Shown piece after piece: positions 1 to 10,310 of a stretch of DNA of 64,000 nucleotides. The translations under genes were made by a program, and so were the position numbers. Below the pieces are notes generated by a model. The model was not told where the DNA came from. It made no database searches and saw only the letters and a list, made by a program, of their open reading frames with translations. The DNA is taken from contig JARHVA010002374.1 in assembly GCA_037957365.1 (NCBI GenBank), forward strand, positions 496,001-560,000, in the 5' to 3' direction. This DNA comes from Torreya grandis. Lineage: Eukaryota > Streptophyta > Pinopsida > Cupressales > Taxaceae. Every line of letters starts with the position of its first letter. Position 1 is the stretch's first letter.

Positions 1-186
1 AATCCTCCTCTTCCCTGTCCTCTGTGTCTCTCCCAACTTCCTCACCCCTCTGCCCAAAAGACCTTGCACCAGGTACCCAACTCGAACTAGACCACTCCCC
101 AATCCATCCAAACTTGTCCCCGTTCAGTCTCAGACCCGTCCACAGTCCAGAAAGCAACCCAGACCCGACTACAGGCCACAACCCCG

Positions 187-278
187 ACTGACGTCGGTCA
201 CTTTCCCAACCGACGTCGGCAGGATAGCCGACGCCGGCAAATCAGATAACCGACGCCGGCGACATTTTCGACCTCAGC
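187..278 (+). repeat. Array of five inverted DRE-like palindromes in the 5' LTR
   Basis: Five 12-bp palindrome copies start at 187, 209, 227, 249 and 267, with start-to-start spacings 22, 18, 22 and 18. The consensus is RCCGACRYCGGY; individual copies carry one or two changes. RCCGAC is the core bound by plant DREB/CBF proteins (established for that family), and each palindrome contains it once per strand. Function here is inference. Confidence 0.8.
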
Positions 279-307
279 GACTGTCTTCAGCCCAACAGCT
301 CTTTCAG

Positions 308-519
308 GTAATCATTTTGTTTTCTTCTTTCCTTTCTACTTTCTTTGTCACTTCTGTATTCTGGCATTCTATCTTTTATCAGTCACTTATTTCATCAAAA
401 CAGTGGGTTGACCTCCCTTAAGGAAGTTTTTACACTTCTGGGAACAAGCTTTTTGCTTGGCAACCCACTGCCTATCTGTCTAACGTTTTTCTTGTCCTAG
501 TTTCCTTTTTTTCTTGCAG
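308..519 (+). other. Candidate intron in the element A leader (inside the LTR)
   Basis: A plausible donor (CAG then GTAATC) at 308 and a pyrimidine-rich acceptor ending TTGCAG at 519 bracket 212 nt. The same signals are present at 13,431 and 13,642 in the 3' LTR. A second GTAAG donor lies upstream at 12,999 in the 3' LTR, and GTACTT follows CCAG near 591. Splicing is known in Ogre-type elements, but whether this site is used cannot be told from DNA alone. Confidence 0.35.
402..469 (+). other. Three-stem fold in LTR U5
   Basis: A perfect 9-bp stem, AGTGGGTTG (402-410) with CAACCCACT (461-469), encloses two smaller hairpins: GAAG with CTTC (423-426, 435-438), and CAAGC-TTTTT-GCTTG (445-459). 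The matching stretch at 13,525-13,592 is unchanged, although the LTRs differ nearby. The arrangement lies inside the candidate intron 308-519. Confidence 0.6.
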
Positions 520-673
520 GTGTCATTCCTCCACAGCCAAAGAGGAGTGCTCACAAACGTCTGGATTTACGGTGCGCAATCTTTAGTCCAGGTACTTCCA
601 AGCCTTGTCCATTACTTTCTTTTAGTTTCTTTCTTTTTAGTCTGAAAAGCGAAATTTGAGGTAGAAATATCTC

Positions 674-692
674 TGGCACGCCGGGTGGGACC
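674..692 (+). other. Primer-binding site of element A
   Basis: TGGCACGCCGGGTGGGACC starts with the TGG expected opposite a tRNA 3' CCA end and lies five bases after the LTR end. I do not assign the tRNA species. Minus-strand DNA synthesis would start here. Confidence 0.7.
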
Positions 693-1054
693 CTAGGTTC
701 CTCCTGGGTTCCTTTTCCTTTTCATTCATTTAGGTGCATTTAGGCTCCTTCTCTCTTATCTCTTTCTTCTATTCCAAATGACACTATAAGCGGGACTAAA
801 ACGAACCTTTCTTCCTTGCATTCTAGACTAGTCTAAATATCATACTCTCGTCCCTTTCTCCATCTTGTCTTCATAACAACATCACATTTCGACTTGGGCA
901 TTAAAACATATTGCACTTTCATTTCTGCTTGTGCTTGCATTAGTCCACATCTAGTAACTTAGGCGCATATTGAATGAACTGTAGACACTTGATGTTACAC
1001 TACCGAATCACATGCACTAAAACACACATAAAACTTACCTAAGACAAGGCCCGA

Positions 1055-1121
1055 CTGGGATTTCATCACCCAGCGGATACCTTACCCATCCCGGTGACCC
1101 TACTTGGATTTCATCACCAAG
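1055..1121 (+). other. Twin hairpins with identical loops in the leader
   Basis: CTGGG-ATTTCATCA-CCCAG (1,055-1,073) and CTTGG-ATTTCATCA-CCAAG (1,103-1,121) have the same 9-base loop and 5-bp stems. The third pair is G-C in one and T-A in the other, a compensatory change. Position after the primer-binding site would suit a packaging or dimerisation element, but that is inference. Confidence 0.6.
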
Positions 1122-1517
1122 GGGGAAGCCCACTCCGTTCTCTGGCGGAGGATAAACTCTAGGCGAGGTATATCTTGGCTAAGCGAGACCAGCTAACCAC
1201 TGGAATCGTGAAGTGAGGGGAGCTTGCTCCTTAGCACCAGGCCACGTACCAGACCCTAACATAGATCTTTGAGCACCTAAAACAACACCTGAAACCATCT
1301 TTAGACTGCCTTCTTCTAGGACCCATTTTTCAGCCAATCTCCCCAAACATTCATCTAAGGCATAAGCCACAAGTTTCTAAGGTTAATTCCTAGGATTTAT
1401 CGCTTAGGCTTGTCTATCTTTCTCTGTTTTCCTCTTCTCATCTGTTTGTTTGAGTGTGTGAGGATGCTTTCTTCTTTGTTTTTCCAAGAACCTTTTGGCT
1501 CTCTAGAAAACACAGTG

Positions 1518-1669
1518 ACCGACATCGGTTCTACCACCGACGTCGGCCTTCCCCTGTCACCGGCATCAGATTCTGATACCGACGTCAGCTTCATCTGTTA
1601 TCGGCATCGGTTATCTGACCGACACCGGCCTCATTTCCTACCGACATCGGTTTTTCAACCGATGTCGGT
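1518..1669 (+). repeat. Array of eight inverted DRE-like palindromes in the leader
   Basis: Copies of RCCGACRYCGGY start at 1518, 1536, 1559, 1578, 1600, 1618, 1640 and 1658. Spacings alternate near 18 and 22 bp, giving a repeat of about 40 bp that holds two palindromes. Fully symmetric examples are ACCGACATCGGT-type copies with one central mismatch; most copies differ from consensus at one or two positions. Confidence 0.85.
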
Positions 1670-1795
1670 CTCTGTCACTATCCTTTTTTTTTTTTTTTTC
1701 AAAACCAGCAACTTGAAACCTGTCTTTTCTCTGTCAAGGACTCCATCTTGGTTTTCTGGAACTGAGCAACATAGTTCCTGAGACCTGAACCTTCT

Positions 1796-3406
1796 TTGCC
1801 TTGCATGGTTTTGACTCGTAGCCAAGCCAAAGCTCTTGTCAACCACGCTAGCCGTCAACCACTTCCGTCCACCCCATCCATGACCAAGCCTACAATGGAG
1901 TTCAACTCGGAGACCGAAAGAACTCCCATTCGTCCAATTGTCCAAGAAGGGGACCAAGACTTCGAACGATTCTTGGACCTCAACGTCAAGGCCTTGCAAC
2001 ATTATCTCGCGCATAGCCGAACGTGAGACTCCTTGGGCAATCCAATCTATGGAATGCCAACCTCCCTTATCACGACTGCAGCTGTATCGACAGCATCTGT
2101 AGTTCAACCTTCGGACACTCAAGCCATCGCTTTGACCACTGACCAGACTTTGACCAATCCCCCAGGTGTGGCCTCTCCCTCTATCATTGAGCCCACTTCC
2201 ACCAGGGTTCTGGCCCCTTGTCAACCTCAACCCGCTCAACCGCTATCCACTCCATTTCAAAACTTTGTCATCTCTATCCTGCCTACCCTGGCCCCTATCA
2301 ACACCAGGGTGGCTTCTTACCCCTTGGCCCCCGTTACCACAGTCCAACCTCTCGTGGCAATAACGGGCCCAGCTATGTCTTCTAACCAACCACCTTTAGC
2401 ATCCACCTCTGCCCCTGCGATTAGTCATCCGTACATTCTACAACCAACTATGTCGCTCGCCTCCTATAACCTCTTCCAAGTGCCCTACAACTTAGGGGGC
2501 GCGCAACCCGTCAATCCATCGGTAGACATCATCAAGATGCTGATGGACAAGATGACCAGTCTTGAGACCTCTGTTTCTGGCTCGCGCAACACTCTTTCAT
2601 ACGAGCAGATCTGTAACGAGCCCATTCATCCTTTCGTCCCAATCAGACCATATCCTAGCCAGTGGGAGCTTTCGAAGTTTTCTTGCTTTCAAAACAAGGA
2701 AGACCCCCAACAACACTTGCGGGCATTCAGACACGCCTGCTACCTCATTGGCCATGACGATGTGTTACTCTTACGCACCTTTCCTATGTCTCTCTCGGGT
2801 GCTGCACTTGACTGGTACAGCTCCCTTCCTAGCCATTCTCTCTTCTCATTCACACAATTGGCTCAGCTATTCCTTGATCACTTTTCCATCAACATAACCA
2901 AGAAAGTCTCAATCACGGACCTCTATTCTATCCGGCAATTTGAGGACGAGTCCATAGCCGACTTCGTTGCTCGATGGAGAGGCCTTATCAACCAACTCTC
3001 CTTTTCCTTGCCCCAGGCTGAGCTTATTGAACTCTTTTCTCAAGCCTGTGCCCGACATATCTCTTCCACCCTGAGGGTTCAAACCTTCCGCACTTTTGAC
3101 GAGGCCTTCACGATGGCCCGCAAACTAGAGTTGCGTGCCATCGAGGAGAACAAAGTCAAGTTGCGGAGTAAGAATCCCAGCTCTAAGACCAATGACTCTT
3201 CTCCTGCCAAGCCATCATCATCCAATTCTAAATCCAAGGCTTCAACTAATGCCGTGGTTGTCAGACCTTCGTCTTCTTCGACCAATCAGCCTGAGCCCTC
3301 TACATCTCAGAGCGCTACTCGGCAATTCCAGCAAAGATACATGCAGCGACGATATACTCCTCTCAGAGAATCATATGCGTCTGTGCTGGACAAGCTTCTT
3401 AAATAG
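1796..3406 (+). pseudogene. Element A gag, N-terminal and capsid part (broken)
   Basis: One frame runs from an ATG at 1,796 with a TGA stop at 2,024-2,026 and a TAG at 3,404-3,406; it stays open in the same frame on both sides of each. A Pro/Ser/Thr-rich N-terminus (to about 2,560) is followed by the retrotransposon gag capsid domain at about 2,590-3,160: recognisable blocks include the start KFSCFQNKEDPQQHLRAF, ALDWYSSLP and the IADFVARWRGLI region. Gag packages the element RNA into cytoplasmic particles. ATG 1,796 is chosen because MVLTRSQAK starts just inside and no earlier ATG is in frame with it. The stops fit single C-to-T changes at CGA or CAG codons (inference). Confidence 0.88.
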
Positions 3407-5050
3407 GGAGTCCTCAATCTCCCTCAAGCCTGACCTCCTCCGCAATTCAATCCCTCACACACCATCCCCGCGTGGTATAGGGAGCATGACTTCTGCAGCT
3501 TCCACCGTGTTAAGAGCCATGACACGGAAAACTGCAAAACCTTTAAGAACATAATACAAGACATGCTCGAAAAGGGGGATCTCATCTTAGACAATCCAAA
3601 TGCACCCCCTAATCAGGCCATTGACATCTTCAAACAACCTTTCCCCAATCATCTGCCAACTCAGAACAACGCCCAGACCTTAATTGACGACAATCATGAG
3701 CACAATATTCGGACAGTCAATACGGTCTCTCCTTTCGTCCCCAATCAACCTCTTGAGGTTAGTCCATCAATCAGTCCATCACATGTGGACGAACCTCTCT
3801 CCCCGGCTAGTTCTCCATTGACCTCTCTCATCTTGGAGGACGCCTCGGCCTTACCTGCACCACCGGTCTCGCCATCCTCCGTTCTACTACCTATGGAGGA
3901 CCCAACCCTTCCTACTCCTCAGCAGCAAGTGGAGGGCACCGTCATCCCTGCCCTTTACCCGCTGGAGGAGCCTCACTCCCCGGTTTCTTCTCCACCCAGG
4001 GAAGAACCTATCCCTCCTTCGTCCTCATCTAAATCTATCATGACTTCACCATACCATGCGTCTAAGACCACTACACCCATCTCGTCTTCAACCTCGCAAC
4101 CATCAACATCTTCCTCTCAGCCATTTTCCCGGTTAGTGGAGAAGATTGAACTTCTCCCTCCACGGAAAGTGACGCCTCAGGTGTTATGGGAGCGTCTTAA
4201 AGCCCTTCAACATACCCGCGCCCTCTCATCACATGCCGCTAATCCTCCCAAGGCGGAATCTCGTCAGACTCTTGACAAAGACCAGACTCTCAAATCTCAA
4301 CCAAACCCGTCCAAACCAAAGCTTGCATCTATCTCGTCCAAACCCATCAAGTCATTTGGCGTTCGTCCTGTCTCCACCCTCACTCACCCGCAAGTGAAGG
4401 TGGACCTAGGCCAGACCTCGACCAGTAGTAGTCTTCTGACCAAGGCGAAGAAGACTGCCAGACCGCAGAAATGAATGCCTCCTTCTCCGTCACCATTGCC
4501 ATCCATTTTGGGCCCCCATCCTTTGACCTTGGCTAGCATCCTTCCCACTCCGACCTTCAACCAAAACTCGTTGCCTCCTTTGCTTCCTCTGCCTACCTCC
4601 AGTCGTCCCTCTCCTAAAAAGGCGTTCTCAATCACTAGGCCAGAGCCATCTCCATCTGTCACCGCGCCATCAACCCATAAGGTGGTACGGAAACCTCTTC
4701 TAACCTCGCCTAAGCAAAAGTCACCAACCTCGCGCATATCAAATAGCACGGACCCTCTATTGGGCTCATACTCGTCAATATTGCGCCGACTTCTCCAGAC
4801 TTCCGACATAACCCTTCCGCCCATCAAGCCTTTCCAACCTCTCAGGTCCAAGCCCTCCTGGTTCGACGATACGAAAATTTGCTTATATCATCATACACCA
4901 GGACACGACACTGAGACTTACTGTGCCCTCAAGGCCGTCATCCACCGCCATATGGAGAAGGAAACTCTTCTCCTTAAGGACACTCTCGACTAGACCCCGA
5001 CTCCTTCCTGTCCAACTTCTTCAAACACGTCAACATCTCACCAGCAAGAC
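3407..5050 (+). pseudogene. Element A gag C-terminus with two knuckle-like modules and Pro/Ser-rich linker
   Basis: The gag frame continues past stops at 3,404, 3,431 (TGA), 4,472 (TGA) and 4,991 (TAG). At about 3,482-3,560 lies the Tat-type cysteine/histidine module FCSFHRVKSHDTENC followed by KNIIQDMLEKGDLI. A second, similar module, ICLYHHTPGHDTETYC, lies at about 4,876-4,925. Between them are about 440 residues rich in proline and serine with no domain I recognise. Two such modules in one Gag are unusual in my experience of the family; a duplication or a fusion of Gag segments could explain it. Usual role: nucleic-acid binding by the nucleocapsid part. Confidence 0.75.
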
Positions 5051-6531
5051 ATGACCCCTTCTTCGCCTCCCATTTTCGAAATCAATGCCATCCGTATAAC
5101 CACTAGGTCGCAACAGGACAAGGCCAAAGCAAAAGCTGCCATTCCTTGGACCTATCCCTTCGTCAAGCCACCTCTTGTGCCCAAGCCTAAAATTTCTATC
5201 CTTGGCGCGTCCCAACCTTCTTCATCTTCCTCTTCTGGGCCAATTCACGACTCCATGCTGAAACAGCTTCACCAGACACCTGTGAAGATGTCTCTTTACG
5301 ACCTTATCCAAACTTCGCCTCAGCACTGTCAAGCCCTTATCCAAGCCTTGCAGGCAGCGGAGGTTCAACCCGAGGACCCCCAACCACTCGCTGCCCTCAT
5401 CCATTCTTTATCTCCTGTCAACTCCATCACATTCAGCAATTTTGAGATTCCCACATCTAACACGGAAGATCAGGACGCCGCCCTCTTCATCACTGCCTAT
5501 GTCGATCGGACGCGCATCAAACACATTATGATCGATGGCGGCGCTAGCATCAACATAATCTCTACCCACGCCTTTGATCAGCTGGCTCTTCCCAAGAACT
5601 GCGTCTCCAAAACTGACGCGATCTTACGCTCTTTCAACGACACCACCGCCACGACCATTGGCACAGTCATCCTCCACATTCGCATAGGCCCACGCACAGT
5701 CCCAGAGCTCTTCTATATCATCGAAGGAGAGTTTTAATACAACCTTCTACTAGGCCGACCTTGGATCCGTGCCATGGCCTATATACCCTCCACCTTGCAC
5801 CGTTGTGTGAAGTTTGAGCATGACGGGCAAGTCCACACCATTCTCGCTTACCCTTCACCCTTCAAGACTTGCAACACCACCTACCATCCTAACGACGTCC
5901 TCATTCCCATCAAGCCGTCCACTCCGGCACCGCCTCCACCTGCGGAAGCTTCGACTAGTTCGCAATCGGCGGTTGCCCTCACCCCTCCTCTTCAAGCGCC
6001 GACCAAAGACCCCATGGAAGACATCTTCCAACGACTATCACTTGGGGAATACCGCTTGTTGACCCTCGACATGTTCCAAACTCCACAAGAGTATGGACGC
6101 CTTCACCTCAGTCCTAATTACGACCCTCGAATCGAGACGGTCGTACCTTATGGTCCTCCTCACTTCCAAACCAACTTTGTCTATGGGGGGCTTAATCAAG
6201 CTCCTACCTACGGCACTTCCCTCTCTTCACCCCAACCTTTCACATCTGATTTCTCATTTCTTGGCAACCCTGCCTTTTCACACACTTACCTTCACAGGTG
6301 TGCATGGAAGGGTTTTAGTTTTGGACGTTACGAGCAGGGCTCCCATCAGCCCATCGAGCCACTCAATGATCACGATGCCAAGAAACGGTATGGCCTGGGA
6401 TATCATGACTCCACTCAGGCTCCTTCCGACCTTTGTCCCAAACCAACCATCGACCAACCTCCTTCAGACTCACCCATTTCTCCTCCGTCACCTACGGAGT
6501 CGGTGGTTTCCATCCCTCCTAGTTTTTTTTT
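5051..6531 (+). pseudogene. Element A aspartic protease and pro-RT spacer (broken)
   Basis: Same frame as gag. The protease core is at about 5,440-5,790: MIDGGASINII supplies the catalytic Asp (usual D-S/T-G is D-G-G here), and YNLLLGRPWI marks the C-terminal end. A TAA at 5,735-5,737 falls between these two motifs. Downstream about 250 residues form a low-complexity spacer containing LGEYRLLTLDMF and FSFGRYEQGS-like blocks. The frame is lost at a run of nine T (6,523-6,531): the coding sense moves to the next frame, so one base was gained or two lost there. The protease would cut the Gag-Pol polyprotein. Confidence 0.82.
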
Positions 6532-7567
6532 CCATAAACACCATCCGCCTGGAACCCCTGACCTATCAGCTCAATGGGGTGCCCAGGTCTCTCCCTCTCA
6601 TCTTTCCTAGCATGGTAGAGGATGAGTCGGCAACCATTCACACTGTCCACTGCGTTGATGATGATGCCATCCTTTCCTACATGGGTGCCGATGACTCTTT
6701 CGTCCAGTGTTTCCTCCCTTCTGAGACCCAAGTTATGTTAAATGAATCCACCATTGACATCAACCTCCCTTCTTCTTCCGATGTTCCTCACGTCTTAAAG
6801 ATTGGCCAATCTTTAGACACTCAAGAGCAGCTTGACTATGCCCAGTTCCTTTCCGACCATAGCAAGGCCTTTGCCTGGACTTACAGCGACATGCCTGGCA
6901 TCGACCCCACCATTGCTACCCATAACATTGTCACCAAACCAGAGGCTAAGCCTGTTAGGTAGAAGCTTCGAAAGATGCATCCTCGCGTTGCGCTTCTTGT
7001 CAAAGAGGAGCTTCAGCGCCTTCTTTCTGTCTCCTTCATCTAATCCATCGATTATCCACAGTGGGTCTCTAACATCGTCCCAGTTACTAAAGCAACTGGG
7101 GGGATTCGGATCTGCACGGACTATCGCGACCTTAACCAAGCCTGTCCCAAAGACGACTTTCCTCTTCCTAACATCGACCAGCTTGTTGATATCACGGCCG
7201 GCCATGAGATGCTATCTCTCATGGACGGGTTTTCAGGATACAATCAAATCCTGATCGCACCGGAAGACCAGCACAAGACTACCTTTATCACCCCATGGGG
7301 GACTTTCTGCTATCGAGTCATGCCTTTCGGCCTGAAAAATGCTGGTGCCACTTATCAGCGCGCCATGACTTACATTTTCCACGATCTCCTCCACAAAATC
7401 ATGGAGGACTATGTGGATGACCTTCTCGGCAAGTCCAAGCTCCGCCGCGACCACTTGACCATTCTCACAATCATCTTCTCTCGTCTCCTTCAATACAATG
7501 TCCGCCTCAACCCCAAGAAGTGTGTCTTTGGGGTCCTCTCAGGCAAACTTCTCAGCTTCATCGTATC
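6532..7567 (+). pseudogene. Element A reverse transcriptase (broken)
   Basis: Frame 3. Motifs in order: FAWTYSDMPGIDP (about 6,871), a TAG at 6,960, a TAA at 7,041, DYPQWVSNIVPV, GGIRICTDYRDLNQACPKD (about 7,098), LSLMDGFSGYNQI, CYRVMPFGLKNAGATYQRAM, and the catalytic YVDD at 7,410-7,421. LNPKKCVFGV begins the thumb. The frame ends at about 7,567, where a short deletion (about three to four codons of the usual SRRGIEID block) shifts coding to frame 2. Catalytic aspartates are intact, so inactivation is by the stops and shifts. Role: copying element RNA into DNA in the particle. Confidence 0.93.
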
Positions 7568-9172
7568 GAGATAGATCCTGCCAAGATCCACGCTATTCTC
7601 GAAATGCCGCCCCCGACCAATCTCAAGCAGCTTCGCAGTCTACAAGGGAAGCTCCAGTCCATTCGTCGTTTCATCTCACAGCTTTCAGACCGCTGCCAAC
7701 CTTTTCATCACCTCCTTAAGAAGGACGTCTCCTTTAAGTGGGATGAGAACTGTCAAGAGGCTTTTGAGGCCCTCAAAGGCTATCTGGTCTCTCCACCAGT
7801 CCTCATTCCACCTAAGGACGACCAAGCCTTCTACCTTTATATCTCTGCTACCAACCATTCGTTAGGTGCCATGATCGTGCACCGAGACGAGCATCATCGC
7901 GAGCAAGTGGTTTACTACATCAGCCGAACACTGGTCGACTATGAAACTCGGTATACTCATACCGAGAAACTCTATTTGGCATTAGTCTTTTCCGCTACCA
8001 AGCTCCGCCACTATCTTCTCAACCACAAAACCTTTGTCGTCACTCACACCGACCCTCTCAAGTACATGCACTCCAAGCCATATCAGAATCAACGTATGGC
8101 TCGGTGGCTCATGCTGCTTGCTGAGTTTGACTTCGAATTCATCCAGCAGAAATCTATCAAGGGGCAAACCATTGCTGACCAACTGGCAGATGCCCCTCTT
8201 CCCGACAACCAACCTTCACACTGTGAGTTCCCTGACGAGTCTATCGCCACACTTTCCACCGATGACACCGTCTACCAGATGACTATGTTCTTTGACGGCT
8301 CCAAATGTCAACTCGGTGGGGGTGCGGGGGTCATCCTCATCCCACTCGACGGGGAGCCCTTGCCTCTATCTTTCAAGCTTGACTTCGATTGTACCAATAA
8401 TATGGCCGAATACGAGGCCTTAATTTTGGGACTTCAGACTGCCCTTTCTCTCCACATCAAGTCTATCAACATCTTCGGCGACTCGCAGCTCGTCGTTAAT
8501 CAAGTTAACGGTTCGTATCTCTGTAAAAATGAAGTTTTACAGAGGTATAAGAATCGTGCTGACACTCTTTTGGCATCTTTCGACCATTACCTCTTGCAGA
8601 CTGTTCCACGCTCTACGAACAAGTTTGCCGACACCATGGCTTCTCTTGCTTCGCATATCCCATCTTCATCATCATCATCTTGCCTTTTTGTCACAGTGCA
8701 TCGTGTACCCTTGCCTTCATACATCTCTCCTCACATCGACCATATCAACACTGTCAATTCTAGCCCACAAGATGACTGGTATAAGCAACTCGTGGACTAC
8801 TTGTCTCTTTCTGTCACTCCTCCCAACCTCTCTAGCAATGCGCGACGAGCTTTCATCAAGCACACAGCTCGCTATACCATGCTAGGGGGTCTTCTCTATA
8901 AACGAGGCTTCGACGGCCTCCTTCTTCGCTGTCTAACCTCCGCTGAAGCTCCTCAAGCCATAAAGCAAGTCCACGACGGGATTTGTGGCGGACACTTCAG
9001 TGGAAACTCGGTTGCCAAGCGCCTCCTTCGCCTGGGTTATTATTGGCCCACCCTTCATCAAGACTGCAGCGATTATGTTCGGCGTTGTATCAAGTGTCAG
9101 CAGCACTCTAACCTGCTTCATCTTCCCAGTCACGCCTTGCAAGTCGCTCAGGATTTTTGGCCTTTCTCTTAG
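7568..9172 (+). pseudogene. Element A RT thumb, RNase H, archaeal-type RNase H and integrase zinc domain
   Basis: Frame 2, open for about 530 residues. RT thumb (IEIDPAKIHAI to FISQLSDRC); RT-linked RNase H at about 7,830-8,200 (ATNHSLGAMIV, EKLYLALVF); then a second RNase H at about 8,279-8,650 with FFDGS, NNMAEYEAL, IFGDSQLV and FADTMA, so all four acidic active-site residues (D, E, D, D) are present. This second, archaeal-type RNase H marks the Tat lineage. The integrase HHCC zinc domain is at about 8,970-9,110 (HDGICGGHF ... RRCIKCQQH). A TAG at 9,170-9,172 separates it from the catalytic core in the same frame. Confidence 0.92.
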
Positions 9173-10036
9173 TGGGGCTTGGATCTCATCGATGAGATCA
9201 ACCCTCACTCGTCTCTTCGTCATCAGTCCATCATCACTGCCACTGAGTATTTCACCAAGTGGGTGGAAGCCATTCCTCTTGTCTCCACAAAAGCCGACAA
9301 AATTGTCGACTTCATCAGCAGCCACATCATCTGTCGTTTCGGTGTCCCTCACAAAATCATCACCGACAATGGCAAGTCCTTCAAAAACAAGACTATCCAA
9401 AAACTATGCGACTCATTTAGCATCAAACTCAGCTTTTCTTCGCCTTACTACCCACAAGCAAATGGGCAGGCCGAGGCTTCCAACAAAATTCTCACCAAAA
9501 TTCTCATGAAGGTGGTCGACGATACAGGAAGGGATTGGCACGTTCATATCCCCTTCACTTTGTGGGCCTACCGCACTAGCATCCGAACCTCTACGGGTGC
9601 TACCCCCTTTTCTCTCGTGTACGAAACAGAGGCTGTCTTACCTCTCGAAGTACAGATCCCGTCTCTCCGCATCTCCCTGCATGACATTCTCTCCAACGAT
9701 GAATTTCGTCAAGATCGCTTAGCTCAACTTGAGTTACTCGACGAGCGCCATCTGGCTGCCCTTAATCATCTCCATGTCTACCAAAGTCGCATAAAGCGGG
9801 CCTACGACAAAAATCTGCGAGAACGAGATTTCAACATCGGAGACCTCGTCCTCAAAGAGAATCAGCACGTGACCAATATGGAGCGAAGTAAATGAGGTAA
9901 GTTCGCCCCCAATTGGCTTGGACCTTTTATCATCACGCACAAGTATGGGTCAGGGACTTATCGTCTGTCTTCCCTCGACGGACGGCCAAAACCTGAGCCT
10001 CTTAATGCGTTGCATCTTCGACCTTTCTTCTGTTAG
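9173..10036 (+). pseudogene. Element A integrase catalytic core and C-terminus
   Basis: Same frame as the zinc domain. The DDE triad is visible: Asp in WGLDLIDEI (about 9,180), Asp in IITDNGKSF (about 9,357) and Glu in NGQAEASNK (about 9,470). AYRTSIRTSTGATPFSLVY is the conserved post-core block. A TGA at 9,893-9,895 interrupts before the C-terminal GKFAPNWLGPFII and LHLRPFF blocks; the natural end is the TAG at 10,034-10,036. No chromodomain is seen, as expected for Tat rather than chromoviruses. Role: joining element cDNA to the host chromosome. Confidence 0.92.
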
Positions 10037-10310
10037 TCGAGTACTCGTCTACTTGACACGTAACTTGAGCTCATCCCTTGAGCAATCCTCATCCTCTTAA
10101 TCCTCATCCCTTTCAACCCTATTCCCCTTTAACAAGTCCTCTACAACCCTTTTAGGATGCAGTGATGCTTTGTCCTAATAAAAAGGGGCGTCCTTGAGCT
10201 TCTACAGTCTTGTCCGTGACTCTCATTCCTATCAATAAATCCAAATCAAGATGTCAAAACATATCCATGGTCACTAAATCAAGTCAAATCAAAAAGACAG
10301 ACTGCTCCCT

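Larger units (their letters stand above)
1..669 (+). repeat. Element A 5' LTR, 3' part only (U5 side)
   Basis: Matches 13,124-13,792 base for base with about 20 substitutions and no indel that I could see. It ends in GTAGAAATA where the 3' LTR ends in GTAGAAACA, so the terminal CA has become TA in this copy. The primer-binding site follows five bases later. The missing 727 bp (U3 and the probable TATA region) are outside the window. Confidence 0.93.
693..1795 (+). other. Element A untranslated leader
   Basis: About 1.1 kb between primer-binding site and gag. I see no coding domain. It holds a pair of related hairpins at 1,055-1,121, an array of eight palindromes at 1,518-1,669, and a 16-17 base T run from about 1,684. 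Open frames here on either strand look like chance. Confidence 0.7.

Noticed and set aside
1518..1669. Palindrome array as CRISPR
   Set aside because: Repeats are 12 bp, spacers 6-11 bp, and the context is a plant retrotransposon. It has none of the features of a CRISPR array.
1655..2239. Long minus-strand open frame over the start of element A gag
   Set aside because: Overlaps the palindrome array and the gag frame. Composition is a mirror of the plus-strand coding sequence and no domain is visible.
4384..4851. Minus-strand open frame of 155 codons
   Set aside because: Antisense shadow of the Pro/Ser-rich Gag linker.
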